Notes: a model not told the origin generated them from the sequence alone. A DNA stretch of 64,000 nucleotides from Desulfocapsa sp. (GCA_021737265.1 JAIPEF010000002.1:1-64000); one strand, 5' to 3'; numbered from the stretch's first letter, positions 29,116-39,836 are shown. Program-made: numbers and translations.

Positions 29116-30174
29116 TTAAAAGATCAGCTTCACCTGTTCACCGTTTGTATCCGGCATGGCACTGATCTCTCCAATTATGGAAACATCCTCGCCATGGCCT
29201 TTGAAACGATGGATGATGTCATCAATTGCATCATCATCATCCACAATAACCATCATGCCGATCCCCATGTTAAAGGTACGATACATCTCTTCTCTGGGAA
29301 CATTACCTTTATCAGCAAGAAAACTAAATATTGGTGGGACTTGCCAACGATTACAGTTGATTTCAGCCTTGCAGCCGCTTGGTAGAATCCGGGGTATATT
29401 ATCGATAAACCCACCGCCGGTATTGTGTACCAGTCCATTAAGTTTATAATTTTTAAGGATAGCAAGAACGGACTGTACATATATTCTAGTAGGTTTGAGC
29501 AACTCTTCACCCAAAGTGCAGCCCAGTTCCTCTATATATTGATCAACACTCAATCCATGATCCTGAAAACAGATTTTACGTACCAGGGAAAAACCGTTGG
29601 AATGAAGACCGGATGATTTGAGACCAAGTATTTTATTACCAACCTTGATCTCAGATCCATCAATTATTTTATCACGCTCACCGATGCCAACCACAAAACC
29701 GGCAAGATCATAGTCTCCTGCCTTGTATAAACCAGGCATTTCTGCAGTTTCTCCACCAACTAGTGAGCACTGGGATTGTCGACATCCTTCGGCAATTCCT
29801 TTCACAACTTCAGTGGCGACATCAAGTTCCAGCTTACCAACAGAAAAATAGTCCAGGAAACAGAGTGGTTTGGCGCCACCAACTATGATATCATTGACAC
29901 ACATAGCGACCAGATCAATGCCAATGGTGTCATGCTTGTTACATTGTTTGGCAATGTCAAGTTTGGTTCCTACTCCGTCGGTTGAGGTCACGAGCACCGG
30001 TTTCTTGTACTTATTGGTATCTATGGCAAAAAGACTGGAGAAGCCGCCGATATCATTCAGCACTCCGGGTTGATGGGTTGAACTGACAATGTCTTTGATT
30101 CCTTTTACAAATGCATTGCCTTTGTCAATATCTACACCGGCTTCGCTATATTTTGATTGTTTTATTTCGCTCAT
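29116..30174 (-). CDS. purM: Phosphoribosylformylglycinamidine cyclo-ligase
   Basis: YSEAGVDIDKGN, TDGVGTKLDIA, VGGETAEMPG. Confidence 0.96.
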   Translation of the reverse strand: MSEIKQSKYSEAGVDIDKGNAFVKGIKDIVSSTHQPGVLNDIGGFSSLFAIDTNKYKKPVLVTSTDGVGTKLDIAKQCNKHDTIGIDLVAMCVNDIIVGGAKPLCFLDYFSVGKLELDVATEVVKGIAEGCRQSQCSLVGGETAEMPGLYKAGDYDLAGFVVGIGERDKIIDGSEIKVGNKILGLKSSGLHSNGFSLVRKICFQDHGLSVDQYIEELGCTLGEELLKPTRIYVQSVLAILKNYKLNGLVHNTGGGFIDNIPRILPSGCKAEINCNRWQVPPIFSFLADKGNVPREEMYRTFNMGIGMMVIVDDDDAIDDIIHRFKGHGEDVSIIGEISAMPDTNGEQVKLIF

Positions 30175-30315
30175 TTTTTTGTTGTGTTTGCAGGACTGTA
30201 AGGATAAAGAATAAAATCCACGCTATCTTAGTAAGGCTCGTGTAAAATTGCAAGGGAACATGGTACTGTTTTCCGACTTTATAGTGAATAGTATCGTATT
30301 GACAAGGAAAGGTTT

Positions 30316-30516
30316 ATGAAAATATTATTTTTGTTGCTGGGAATGGTGCTTATTCTGGAAGGAATTCCCTATGTCGCCTCACCTGAATCCATGCAAAAGT
30401 GGATGAAGAAAATCAGTGAGATGAGTCCGGAACATTTACGAATGTTGGGGCTATTGTCAATGTCTTCGGGGTTAATGATCTGCTGGTTTGTGCAACGCAG
30501 TGGATATTTTCAGTAA
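30316..30516 (+). CDS. DUF2065-family small membrane protein
   Basis: MLILEGIPYVASPESMQKWMKKI pattern. Confidence 0.75.
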   Translation: MKILFLLLGMVLILEGIPYVASPESMQKWMKKISEMSPEHLRMLGLLSMSSGLMICWFVQRSGYFQ

Positions 30517-30549
30517 AGGGATTAGATATCGCAGTTGCAAGGGCCTCTG

Positions 30550-31767
30550 TTATTTATGGAGGATAAAAAGGTACCCTTTTATCCATTCCTCCTTTTCCTG
30601 ACGGAGGTTGGAGGGGTGCATATCCAAAATGGACCAGCCTGTTTTCTGACACAGGTTTTGAATGTACTGGGTGGAATGACCAAATCGCCCGGTTTCCTTG
30701 ATCTCAAATTGCTCACTCGTCGACTCTTCCACTGAAAAGAGGAAGACTCCCCCTTCCTTTGTTTTTTCGAAACATGCTGTGAAAATTTTCTTCAGATCAC
30801 CAAGGTATATAAATACATCGGCCGCAATAATCAGATCAAAAGAAAAAGGTTGAGCGGTACATAAAAAATGAGAAATGTCATCTTTTTTTAACTCGTTGTA
30901 GAGGTTTTTTTCATTTGCCACAGCGAGCATCTCTTCAGATATGTCAACACCTACCATATGTGAACAGCAGGGTGCAAACTGCACCCCGGCAAGCCCTGTA
31001 CCACAACCAAGATCCAGGCAGTATTTTCTGGGGACTTCACGGAAAAAATGGCAGTATCTGTCCCATAATGCCATAGGGGTCTTGTATTGGAGTCGTCCCA
31101 GTAAACTGTCTTCAAAATCTTTTGCATAATTGTCAAAGACTGTTTCCACATAATCGAGAGGTGCGCTGTCAGGTGTTTGCCCCGAGAGAGAATTGATCAT
31201 ATGTTGCGCGGCTTGATGGTCAGGTTTATACCTTAATAGCCTTCTGTATAGTTTTTCAGCTTTTTTACTCTCACCGATTTTGTGGCACAGGTACGCATAA
31301 TTGTTCAGGGTAGAAAGATGGTTTGGATCTCGGGAAAGAATCAATTCATAGGAGAGGGCGGCTCCATCGTTATCATGGAGATCCTGGTAGCAGAGAGCCA
31401 GGCTATAAAGGGTGTCTACTGAACTGTCTCCAAGTTTGACAGCCTGCGCAAAGGATTCGGCACCTTCTTTGATCTTTCCAAGACGTCTGAAGTTTAGGCC
31501 CCGATTATAATGAACATCAGGGTCTTCAGGGGTTATTTGGCATGCCTCCCGATAATGTTTTTCAGCCTCATTGAACTGGTGAATATCAAAGTGAGCCAAT
31601 GCACAATTAAAATGGAGAAGAGGGGAGTCGGGGAGTAGTATTAGTAGAGACTTGTATTCGTCTATCGCTTCCCTGATTTTGTTATTTTCGTGGAGCTTGC
31701 AGGCGTGGTTAAACTGTTTTATCAGCTCCTGTGGCGAAGGTGTTGAACCACTCACAGTTTGAGACAT
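30550..31767 (-). CDS. TPR-repeat methyltransferase
   Basis: N-terminal TPRs; SAM motif YCLDLGCGTGLAGVQFA. Confidence 0.87.
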   Translation of the reverse strand: MSQTVSGSTPSPQELIKQFNHACKLHENNKIREAIDEYKSLLILLPDSPLLHFNCALAHFDIHQFNEAEKHYREACQITPEDPDVHYNRGLNFRRLGKIKEGAESFAQAVKLGDSSVDTLYSLALCYQDLHDNDGAALSYELILSRDPNHLSTLNNYAYLCHKIGESKKAEKLYRRLLRYKPDHQAAQHMINSLSGQTPDSAPLDYVETVFDNYAKDFEDSLLGRLQYKTPMALWDRYCHFFREVPRKYCLDLGCGTGLAGVQFAPCCSHMVGVDISEEMLAVANEKNLYNELKKDDISHFLCTAQPFSFDLIIAADVFIYLGDLKKIFTACFEKTKEGGVFLFSVEESTSEQFEIKETGRFGHSTQYIQNLCQKTGWSILDMHPSNLRQEKEEWIKGYLFILHK

Positions 31768-31921
31768 GGAATTAAAATCTGGTAAAATTTTAAAAAGGGT
31801 TAATTCAAATTGACGTAATCCGCTAACTGATTGTAGTATGTAATATTAATCATATTTGAAGTCAAGAGTGTGGGGTTCCCCTGAAGCATTTCAGAAAGAA
31901 TACATTAGCTGGTGGCAGGTG

Positions 31922-33304
31922 ATGAATAAATCCGGGAAAAAAGAACTTATAGGGTCCGAAGGGATGGTCCTGCTGGATATGATCCGCAGGTTGAACCGGA
32001 GGAATGCCACAGATCATCTTCTCAAGTTAATTGTTAAAACCCATCCTGCTGATATGGCCTGGGTCTTCAGGCATCTGTCCGAAGTAGAACGCACCGAAGT
32101 CTTTAATATCCTTGCCCAGACAGATCAAGTCGGTGAGTTTTTGAGTGAACTCGATGATTCGATCATGGTTGCATTGGTCGACCCCCTCACCCCTGAGTTC
32201 ATGGCCAATGTGGTCAGTGAGATGGCCTCTGATGATGCCGCTGATCTTATTGAAGAGTTATCCGATGAGTTTGCCGCCGAAATCCGTAAACATATGGAAA
32301 AGGCTGACCGTGAAGAAGTGGATGAGCTCCTTCAGTACGATCCCGAGACTGCCGGTGGTCTCATGTCTCCGGATTTCATGTATCTTGATGAAGAATTAAG
32401 TGTGGGAGAGGCCATCGCCAAGGTACAGAAACGCAGTGAAGAAAAGGAGATGGTTTTCTATCTCTACATTACCTTTGGTGATGGAAAGCTTGCTGGTGTT
32501 GTCTCGTTGCGTGAACTGCTGACCAATCCACCCCACAGGCAATTGAAAAATATCATGAAGTCAAATGTCCTCTCCGTCACTACCGATACTGATCAGGAAG
32601 AGGTCGCTCATGTTATATCCCAATATAATATCCTGGCTGTACCTGTTGTTGACTCCAATTATACGCTGGTTGGTATTGTAACTGTCGATGACATTATCGA
32701 TGTCATGCGGGAGGAGGCCTCAGAGGCCTTTCTGCAAATGGCCGGTGCCGGTAAAGACACTGAGATCCTCCTGAAATCCACCAAAGAAAATGCCATGATT
32801 CGCGCCCCCTGGCTTTTTGCCTCATGGCTTGGCGGAGTTATGGCCCTTTTTATCATCGGTGCCTTTGAAGAGGAGTTGAGTCAGGTACTTGCCCTGGCAG
32901 CCTTCATACCCATTGTCATGGGTATGGGCGGTAATATTGCCACCCAGTCTTCCACCATTGTAGTTCGTGGGATTGCTACTGGACGTATTAACATGGATCA
33001 GTTTAGAAAAATTGTATTCAAAGAGATGCGGGTCGGTATTATTCTTGGCATTTTGTACGGCGCATTTCTAGGGATGTTTGCCTATTTCGGCTACACAGAA
33101 ACAAAGCTCCTTGGAGTGGTCGTCGGCCTCTCCATTTTTTTCTCCATGACCATGGCAGCCACCGTTGGTACTGTGATTCCCCTGGTCCTGAAGCGTTTTG
33201 ATATTGATGCTGCTGTTGCCACTGGTCCCTTTGTCACTACTGCCATCGATATCCTTGGAGTACTTGCCTACTTTATGATTGCCAAGTTTTTTCTTAATCT
33301 CTAA
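31922..33304 (+). CDS. mgtE: Magnesium transporter MgtE
   Basis: MgtE N-domain, CBS pair, GGNIATQSSTIVVRGIATG. Confidence 0.93.
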   Translation: MNKSGKKELIGSEGMVLLDMIRRLNRRNATDHLLKLIVKTHPADMAWVFRHLSEVERTEVFNILAQTDQVGEFLSELDDSIMVALVDPLTPEFMANVVSEMASDDAADLIEELSDEFAAEIRKHMEKADREEVDELLQYDPETAGGLMSPDFMYLDEELSVGEAIAKVQKRSEEKEMVFYLYITFGDGKLAGVVSLRELLTNPPHRQLKNIMKSNVLSVTTDTDQEEVAHVISQYNILAVPVVDSNYTLVGIVTVDDIIDVMREEASEAFLQMAGAGKDTEILLKSTKENAMIRAPWLFASWLGGVMALFIIGAFEEELSQVLALAAFIPIVMGMGGNIATQSSTIVVRGIATGRINMDQFRKIVFKEMRVGIILGILYGAFLGMFAYFGYTETKLLGVVVGLSIFFSMTMAATVGTVIPLVLKRFDIDAAVATGPFVTTAIDILGVLAYFMIAKFFLNL

Positions 33305-34432
33305 TTGCTCCTCATAGTCATGCTTCGTTCTTCTTCCGGCAAGGTCTCTCCTCTTGCCATCATTGTTCTTCTCTTTCTTGGCACATGGCTGCTTTTTAGA
33401 CCACTGGACACTAGGCGCTTCGATCCTACAGCTGAGCCAAGAGCCGTCACAGCCAGGGGAGATTTAGCCCAAGATGAACAGAACACCATAGAGTTGTTTA
33501 AAAATGTTTCGCCTTCTGTTGTCTATATCACCACCATTGCCTTGCGCAGAAATATGTTTTCATTGAATGCCGTGGAGATTCCGCAGGGAACCGGATCAGG
33601 TTTTGTGTGGGATAGTAAGGGAAGGGTGGTGACCAACTATCATGTCATCAGTGACGCCAGTCGTATTGAAGTCACCATGGCTGATCGCACTATCTGGAAA
33701 GCAGCTTTGGTTGGTGCCGCCCCCGATAAGGATCTGGCTGTGCTGCAGATTGATGCTCCGGCTCATCTGCTGAAACCTATTCCAGTCGGTGACTCTGTCA
33801 AACTTTTGGTTGGCCAGAAGGTTTTTGCCGTGGGAAACCCATTTGGTCTCGACCAGACAATTACATCCGGAATAATTTCAGCACTGGGCCGGGAAATTAA
33901 GGCCATTACCGGCCGGACCATACAAAATATGATTCAGACAGATGCTGCTATTAACCCTGGAAATTCCGGGGGGCCGCTTCTTGATAGCGCAGGAAGGTTG
34001 ATTGGTGTTAACACTGCCATCTATTCTCCCTCTGGTGCCTATGCTGGAATTGGATTTGCTGTACCGGTAGATGAAGTGAATCGAGTTGTGCCTCAATTGA
34101 TTCGCAGTGGAAAGCTGATTAAACCAGCTATCGGAGCATCTCTAGCTGATGCGCGTCTGGTAAAACGTCTTGGGATAGAAGGTGTTTTGGTCCTGGCGGT
34201 AGAGCCCGGCGGACCAGCTCATCAGGCTGGTATGCGGCCGACCAAACAGTACGGTAATGACGTTATTCTTGGAGATATTATCACAGGAATTGAGGGCAGG
34301 GAGGTTCGTTCCTATGACGATATCCGAACTGAAATTGAACGACACGCAGTTGGGGATCAGATCATTGTCAATATTATACGTGATGGATCCCCTGCAGAAC
34401 TCACTCTGCGCCTTTCTGTTCTTACGCAGTAG
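33305..34432 (+). CDS. HtrA/DegP-like trypsin-family serine protease with PDZ domain (TTG start; ATG alternative at 33320)
   Basis: NYHVISDA, DLAVLQID, NPGNSGGPLLD, PDZ domain. Confidence 0.92.
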   Translation: MLLIVMLRSSSGKVSPLAIIVLLFLGTWLLFRPLDTRRFDPTAEPRAVTARGDLAQDEQNTIELFKNVSPSVVYITTIALRRNMFSLNAVEIPQGTGSGFVWDSKGRVVTNYHVISDASRIEVTMADRTIWKAALVGAAPDKDLAVLQIDAPAHLLKPIPVGDSVKLLVGQKVFAVGNPFGLDQTITSGIISALGREIKAITGRTIQNMIQTDAAINPGNSGGPLLDSAGRLIGVNTAIYSPSGAYAGIGFAVPVDEVNRVVPQLIRSGKLIKPAIGASLADARLVKRLGIEGVLVLAVEPGGPAHQAGMRPTKQYGNDVILGDIITGIEGREVRSYDDIRTEIERHAVGDQIIVNIIRDGSPAELTLRLSVLTQ

Positions 34433-34556
34433 ACTGAGATGTCAGCATTCTCGAGTTTCTGGGAGGATATATGGAAGTTTAAACTAACGCTATTTTTAGT
34501 GACTAAACCTTGTATGATTCAATTCACTCCTATACTGTAGAGAAAGTATAAAAGAT

Positions 34557-34776
34557 GATGGCGTCGTATTTATCCCCCTCAAGGGAGGTCTGAAAAGAGT
34601 ACCCTTTTTTCGGGTAAAAACCTCAAACCTAGGATGGCTAAGTATTTATGCCCGGTAGTTAGGGTGAAAAGCTCCATATGCACCCCAAGAGTACTTCCTA
34701 CGGGCGCGAGGCGCATATTTTTTATTTAATTTCGGCGTACTAAGCCATCGGAAATCGAAGTTTTTACGAGTTTATC
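34557..34776. repeat. Family A element, copy 3 (mosaic, with extra modules)
   Basis: GATGGCGTCGTATTTATCCCCCTCAAGGGAGG... module shared with 49637; ends ATCGAAGTTTTTACGAGTTTATC as in copy 4. Confidence 0.85.
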
Positions 34777-34796
34777 AGGATGGGGAGGAGAGTAAA

Positions 34797-36608
34797 ATGA
34801 GTGGAGACAGTTTTCGTCTGCAGACCAGTGAGCTTGATAAATTGGCACAGCAACTCCTGCACCTTGAAAATGAATTAAACTCCAACATTCCAGTCACCCT
34901 TTGGATCAGTGATCTGCATGGTGAAGGGGATCGTTTTATGACCATTCTTCGCGGCCGTTTCGGGATGTTGTACCAGACCTGCCGGGAAGCTCTTCCTAAT
35001 ACCTTCAGTGTTGATAAAATCCAATATCTTAATCAGATAATCAGAAAAAGGCAGTACTTTGAAGAAGAGCATATTCTGATGGACACCCAGGATGTTATCT
35101 TTTGTCTGGTTCAGATCCTGAAATACCGCCTGGCCAATATCAGACATCGGACAAAAAACATTTTTCCCCCGGAATTCCGCAATACTATTAAACGCCTTAT
35201 TTCAGGACTTCCTGTACCTGATCAGATTTTTGAAGAAAAGGTACTTTCCAAACGGTTGATCAGTCACTTGGCCCACAGCATCAGCCAGGTCCTTCTTGAT
35301 CGCATTATTGTGCTTGGTGACATCTTTGACCGTGGTGCCCAACCGGATAAAATTATCCGTATCCTTTCCTGCTTTGCTTACCGGGATATGGTTGACTATG
35401 TTTTTGGTAACCATGATATTTTATGGATGGGTGCGGTATCCGGGAATAAGTCATTAGTTGCTGAGGCAATGCGTATTACTTGCCGCTATGATCACTTTCA
35501 ATTAATGGAACGTTTCAAGGTTGACAGCTCCAAATTGATGGCCTTTGCTAAAAAGACCTATCCTGATAAGAAAGTAACAGGTAAATTCAAGGCAAAAACC
35601 GGAAAGGGTAGAAGTATGGAAAAGGCCCTGGCGATTATCCAGTTTAAACTTGAAGAGCAGACCATAAAGGATTTTCCCGAATATGAGATGGAGTCAAGAC
35701 TCTGGTTGGATCGTCTGGCAACAATGCTCAAAACAGGAAAAACAGCAGGGCTGACTGATACCCATTTCCCAACCGTTGACTGGGCTGATCCAGCAAAACT
35801 GACCCCGGAAGAGCAGGAAATCATAGACGACCTGACCCGTCAATTCACCAGCAACACAATAATTAAACGACTGCTTAGTTATTTTTTCAAGAAAGGGAAA
35901 ACCTATCACATCCATAATAACAGCCTCAACATTCATGCGTTGGTACCATCAACAGAAGATGGCGCGTTTGAAGAATTTCTTGGAAGACAGGGAAGAGGAC
36001 TTCTTGATTTTGTCCAAGAGACTATTGAGCGGGTTGGTCGCAGATATATAGAAGGAGGGGAGCAGGAAGTAAAAGATCAGGCCCTGTTTTTTTATCTCTG
36101 GTGCGGAGTTAAATCTCCTTTTTTTGGAAAACATGCCATGAAGACCTTTGAACGCTATTTCCTCATCGATAAAGAAAGCCATGTTGAAAGAACCCTCTAT
36201 TGGAAGAAAAATCTACAGACCGAAGCATTCAAACAGAAACTGAAAGATGAGTTTGGTATTCAACGGGTGATCTTCGGCCACACACCGGTTGACTATTTAA
36301 AAGGGAAACAGATGGCTTCCAGTGACGGGATGGCAATTAATGTAGATGGAGGCTTTGCTGCAGCCTATTATAACCGGGGTCATGCCCTGGTCCATACCCC
36401 ATATCAATTATTCGGTATTATTCTGCCTACTCCTGAAGAAATGAAGGAGGCTGCTCAGAACTTGGAATCTGCACCTCTTGATATAGAGCTTATTGATGAA
36501 TTCAGACAGCCGATGAAGATTAAAGATACGGCCAAGGGTGATTCGTTGAAACAACAGAGCAATGCGCTCCTCCGCCGGATCAGAGAGTTAACTGGGGAAC
36601 AGTGCTGA
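34797..36608 (+). CDS. Fructose-1,6-bisphosphatase class III
   Basis: [40 protein letters not shown] metallophosphatase motifs. Confidence 0.9.
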   Translation: MSGDSFRLQTSELDKLAQQLLHLENELNSNIPVTLWISDLHGEGDRFMTILRGRFGMLYQTCREALPNTFSVDKIQYLNQIIRKRQYFEEEHILMDTQDVIFCLVQILKYRLANIRHRTKNIFPPEFRNTIKRLISGLPVPDQIFEEKVLSKRLISHLAHSISQVLLDRIIVLGDIFDRGAQPDKIIRILSCFAYRDMVDYVFGNHDILWMGAVSGNKSLVAEAMRITCRYDHFQLMERFKVDSSKLMAFAKKTYPDKKVTGKFKAKTGKGRSMEKALAIIQFKLEEQTIKDFPEYEMESRLWLDRLATMLKTGKTAGLTDTHFPTVDWADPAKLTPEEQEIIDDLTRQFTSNTIIKRLLSYFFKKGKTYHIHNNSLNIHALVPSTEDGAFEEFLGRQGRGLLDFVQETIERVGRRYIEGGEQEVKDQALFFYLWCGVKSPFFGKHAMKTFERYFLIDKESHVERTLYWKKNLQTEAFKQKLKDEFGIQRVIFGHTPVDYLKGKQMASSDGMAINVDGGFAAAYYNRGHALVHTPYQLFGIILPTPEEMKEAAQNLESAPLDIELIDEFRQPMKIKDTAKGDSLKQQSNALLRRIRELTGEQC

Positions 36609-36645
36609 CAACTTCTTGTTTTATGAAAATGGCATAACGGATTGA

Positions 36646-37596
36646 ATGATGAATATAAACTACGGAATGGAAATTGTCAGAGCCACGGAGATTGCTGCTC
36701 TTACCGCCGCCAGAATTCAAGGGCTTGGGAATCATAATGATATCCTGAACCAGGCACGGAAGGCAATGATCAAGACCCTTAACCGGTTGATGATCAAGGG
36801 AACTGTGATCAATGATCGTTTTAGAGGCCGTGAAGAAATCTGCAGATTGCCCGATGTCCTTGGGGAGGGAGGGCCGGATATGGACTTGATGGTGGTTGCT
36901 CTTGAGGCCCAGCATGCAGCTGCCGATGGTCGTAACAATGCAACCTGTTATACGGTTATAAGTGAAGATGGCTCCATTCTTCCGGTCCCTAATCTGCGGA
37001 TGTCTAAAATTGTTGTTGGCCCTGAGGTCGGTGAAGTCATTGATATCAACCAGTGTCCGAGTGCCAATGTCAAGCGGGTGGCTCGGGTGTTAAGAAAGTA
37101 CACAGAAAATGTGACGGTTTGTATCCTTAACCGGAAACGGCACCAGGACCTGATCAATGAAGTGAGAAGTTGCGGAGCCCGAATAAAACTCATAGAGGAA
37201 GGCGAAATTTCAGGCTGTCTGGCTGCCATCAATGGGGAAAAGGCAGATATCTATATGGGATACGGCTATGCTCCTGAAGGGACTGTGGTGGCAGCTGCCA
37301 TCAGCTGCCTCGGTGGTTACATGGAAGGCAAGATATCCTACGACAATGATGAGGATCGGCAAGCGGCCATTGGCCACAATATTCATGACTTCGATAAGGT
37401 CTTCAGAGTGGAGGATCTGATTAATTCCCGCAAGATCTCCTTTGCCGCCACTGGAGTAACCGACGGTGAATTTTTAGAAGGGGTACGATTTACAGCGACA
37501 GGTGGAGTGACCCACTCCTTTGTGGCCAGAAGCGAAACCCGTACCTATCGGAAATTGACCACCAATCACTTCTTTGACTACAATCCGGTATTTTAG
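36646..37596 (+). CDS. GlpX-like (class II FBPase fold) protein with degenerate active site
   Basis: GlpX-like throughout (EIVRATEIAALTAARIQGLG, RHQDLINEVRSCGARIKLIEEGEI, YAPEGTVVAAAISCLGGYMEGK), but GEGE...DE and DPxEGT motifs replaced. Confidence 0.8.
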   Translation: MMNINYGMEIVRATEIAALTAARIQGLGNHNDILNQARKAMIKTLNRLMIKGTVINDRFRGREEICRLPDVLGEGGPDMDLMVVALEAQHAAADGRNNATCYTVISEDGSILPVPNLRMSKIVVGPEVGEVIDINQCPSANVKRVARVLRKYTENVTVCILNRKRHQDLINEVRSCGARIKLIEEGEISGCLAAINGEKADIYMGYGYAPEGTVVAAAISCLGGYMEGKISYDNDEDRQAAIGHNIHDFDKVFRVEDLINSRKISFAATGVTDGEFLEGVRFTATGGVTHSFVARSETRTYRKLTTNHFFDYNPVF

Positions 37597-37603
37597 CTAA
37601 AAG

Positions 37604-37631
37604 AAAAGCAGGGCGTGAACGCCCTGCTTTT
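37604..37631. terminator. Intrinsic terminator between convergent genes
   Basis: AAAAGCAGGGCG-TGAA-CGCCCTGCTTTT. Confidence 0.85.
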
Positions 37632-37684
37632 AGCCTTATAGAGAAGATAAAGAGAAACAAGCTGAAACTGCAGACATACTTGCA

Positions 37685-38722
37685 CTACGACTCCGTCCAA
37701 TATTCCTCCGGCATTTCTATCGCAAGCTGCAGGGCACCATCTGCACCACCATAGAGAGGATCTTCCACAACCCGCACCTTAGTCGGGCCATATTCACCAA
37801 TGGCCTCCTCAAGATATTCAGCAAGCCCATTGATCTGACTCCCTCCCCCTGCCAGGATGATGTTTTCCCTGATGGTGTCTTGGTATTCGGGGTCAAACTT
37901 GGCAATAAGCTCAAGGGTGGACTCCACAATGGCCGGCAAAATACTCTCACATGCCCGCTTTACTTCATCGGTAATGTTATGGACAGTGGATTTCCCTTCC
38001 ACAGGGATCTCCACTTCAACATTCTTCTCGATCTTGCCGACAAAGCTGTGCTCCTCTTTAAAGCGACGTATCATGTTCAGGTTAAAGTCAGCTTGTGGAT
38101 AGCGTTCTTTGAGAAAGGTAAAAAGCTGCTGATCAATATAGTCGCCGGCAGTGAGCACGGTTCTCTGGTCTTCCTCTGTGGGTACGGTTCCATGCATGAT
38201 ACAGAAGTCAACGGTTCCGGCACCAATGTCGATTACCATGGTATTGTCCAGGGCACCAACGCCGTAGGCTACTGCAAAGGGTTCGGAAACCACGAAGAGT
38301 GCCTCTGCAAACTCTGCCACCGCTTTCTTGAGAGCGATTTTGTTCATCTTGAAAGACTCCGCAGGAACGCCAACGACCGCTCTGATTTTAGTGTCACTCT
38401 TTGAGGATTGAACCAGGCTGATGAGATGGCGGATCAGTTCCTTGACCGCCTCTTCGTCCCGGGCGGTTCCTTCTTTAATGACGCCATTTTTCAGGGGACG
38501 ATACATATCCAGAGACAATCTGTGCTTGACCGCCTCTTCACCAAAAAGAATTGGTTTGCCAACCACTTTTCTGGAAATAAAGTCCCGGGGCCAGCCGACA
38601 TAACTTTCAACCCATTTTTTCTTATTGTTATCTGCTGAGATGGTACTTCTTGATGTCCCAAGATCTATGCCGACCAGCAGTTTTTCGTCAGCTTTTTTTG
38701 TTGAGGAATTTTTCGCCATCAT
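37685..38722 (-). CDS. MamK-like bacterial actin (Hsp70/MreB/MamK superfamily)
   Basis: VGIDLGTSRSTI, VVSEPFAVAYG, VIDIGAGTVDFCIMHGTVPTEEDQ, LAGGGSQINGLAEYLEE, PEEYW C-terminus resembling MamK. Confidence 0.82.
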   Translation of the reverse strand: MMAKNSSTKKADEKLLVGIDLGTSRSTISADNNKKKWVESYVGWPRDFISRKVVGKPILFGEEAVKHRLSLDMYRPLKNGVIKEGTARDEEAVKELIRHLISLVQSSKSDTKIRAVVGVPAESFKMNKIALKKAVAEFAEALFVVSEPFAVAYGVGALDNTMVIDIGAGTVDFCIMHGTVPTEEDQRTVLTAGDYIDQQLFTFLKERYPQADFNLNMIRRFKEEHSFVGKIEKNVEVEIPVEGKSTVHNITDEVKRACESILPAIVESTLELIAKFDPEYQDTIRENIILAGGGSQINGLAEYLEEAIGEYGPTKVRVVEDPLYGGADGALQLAIEMPEEYWTES

Positions 38723-39836
38723 CGTCTCCTTTCACTACTTGTGTCTGTCTTTTAATGAGATAACCTTTTATTCCTCCTTTCAGGGAGGAAGTAATTTTCT
38801 CTCGATAAACCGGATTATTCAGGTTTTCTTCTTCTTCACTCTTGGTAATACATGAAATTTCTACCAGCACACTTGGTGCGTCAACACCGAGTAAGACTAC
38901 AAATGGGGCTATTTTGGTTCCGTTATCAGCTATTTCTCTATCATATTTTTCCATATTGGAGAAGAGACTGCGCTGGATGGAAGAGGCAAGGGTAGCTGAC
39001 TCCTGCTCTTTGAGTACGTCTCCGATTCTTTTGATCATGTTTTTAAAGTCTCTGGCCAAAATCTCAGATCCACTATTTTCCTGTTCTGCAAGACGCAAAG
39101 TATACTCGTCAGAAGGCGGCCCGAAATAAAAGGTCTCTGTGACATTGAATTCTTTCTGTTCCAGCGCGTTAATATGGAGAGAGATGAACAGGTCAGCCTT
39201 ATTGAAATTAGAGAATTTGACCCGGTCACTCAGAGATATGAATGTGTCGGTTTCCCGGGTAAGGAGAACCCTGTATCTTCCACTCTCCATGAGTTGATCC
39301 CGCAGGCGCAGGGCGATATCCAGTACAATGTCCTTTTCTCTGGTCCCTTGACTGCCAAGCGCTCCCGGGTCTTTGCCCCCATGGCCGGGATCAATAACAA
39401 TGGTTTGGATATCAAGACCGAAAATAGAACTGACACGAACGTGATTCTGATTCAGAAGGAAGTCATAATTTAAAAGCCGTTGTGCATCAAAAGAAATCTC
39501 AGATCCGGGAATTGAATCCCCACCATAGGAAATGAGGGGACCTCCAGTAGGTGCAGACTGCTGATCACGTATGATTTTCGCCCATGGATAAATTGAGTCT
39601 TTTGCAGAAAAAGCAACCGGATCCGTTAATCGCCGGGAAATTGGGTCTGAAATAAAATGAATCAGGGCAAACAGCACGGTGATCAACAACACAGGCAGAA
39701 CATGGAATATAACTCGGTTGCTCGGCGATCTGGCTGGGTGGCTTTTTTTCGTATAAGGATCTGATATTGCCAGATTATCCTCGTAAACCCTCTGAAGGAT
39801 TGAATCCTTTATGCTTGTTTTGTCACTGTTGGGCAT
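38688..39836 (-). CDS. amiC: N-acetylmuramoyl-L-alanine amidase (Amidase_3), N-terminal membrane anchor
   Basis: IVIDPGHGGKDPGALG, SLHINA, VEISCITKSEEE; overlaps the MamK-like gene by 35 nt. Confidence 0.92.
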   Translation of the reverse strand: MPNSDKTSIKDSILQRVYEDNLAISDPYTKKSHPARSPSNRVIFHVLPVLLITVLFALIHFISDPISRRLTDPVAFSAKDSIYPWAKIIRDQQSAPTGGPLISYGGDSIPGSEISFDAQRLLNYDFLLNQNHVRVSSIFGLDIQTIVIDPGHGGKDPGALGSQGTREKDIVLDIALRLRDQLMESGRYRVLLTRETDTFISLSDRVKFSNFNKADLFISLHINALEQKEFNVTETFYFGPPSDEYTLRLAEQENSGSEILARDFKNMIKRIGDVLKEQESATLASSIQRSLFSNMEKYDREIADNGTKIAPFVVLLGVDAPSVLVEISCITKSEEEENLNNPVYREKITSSLKGGIKGYLIKRQTQVVKGDDDGEKFLNKKS

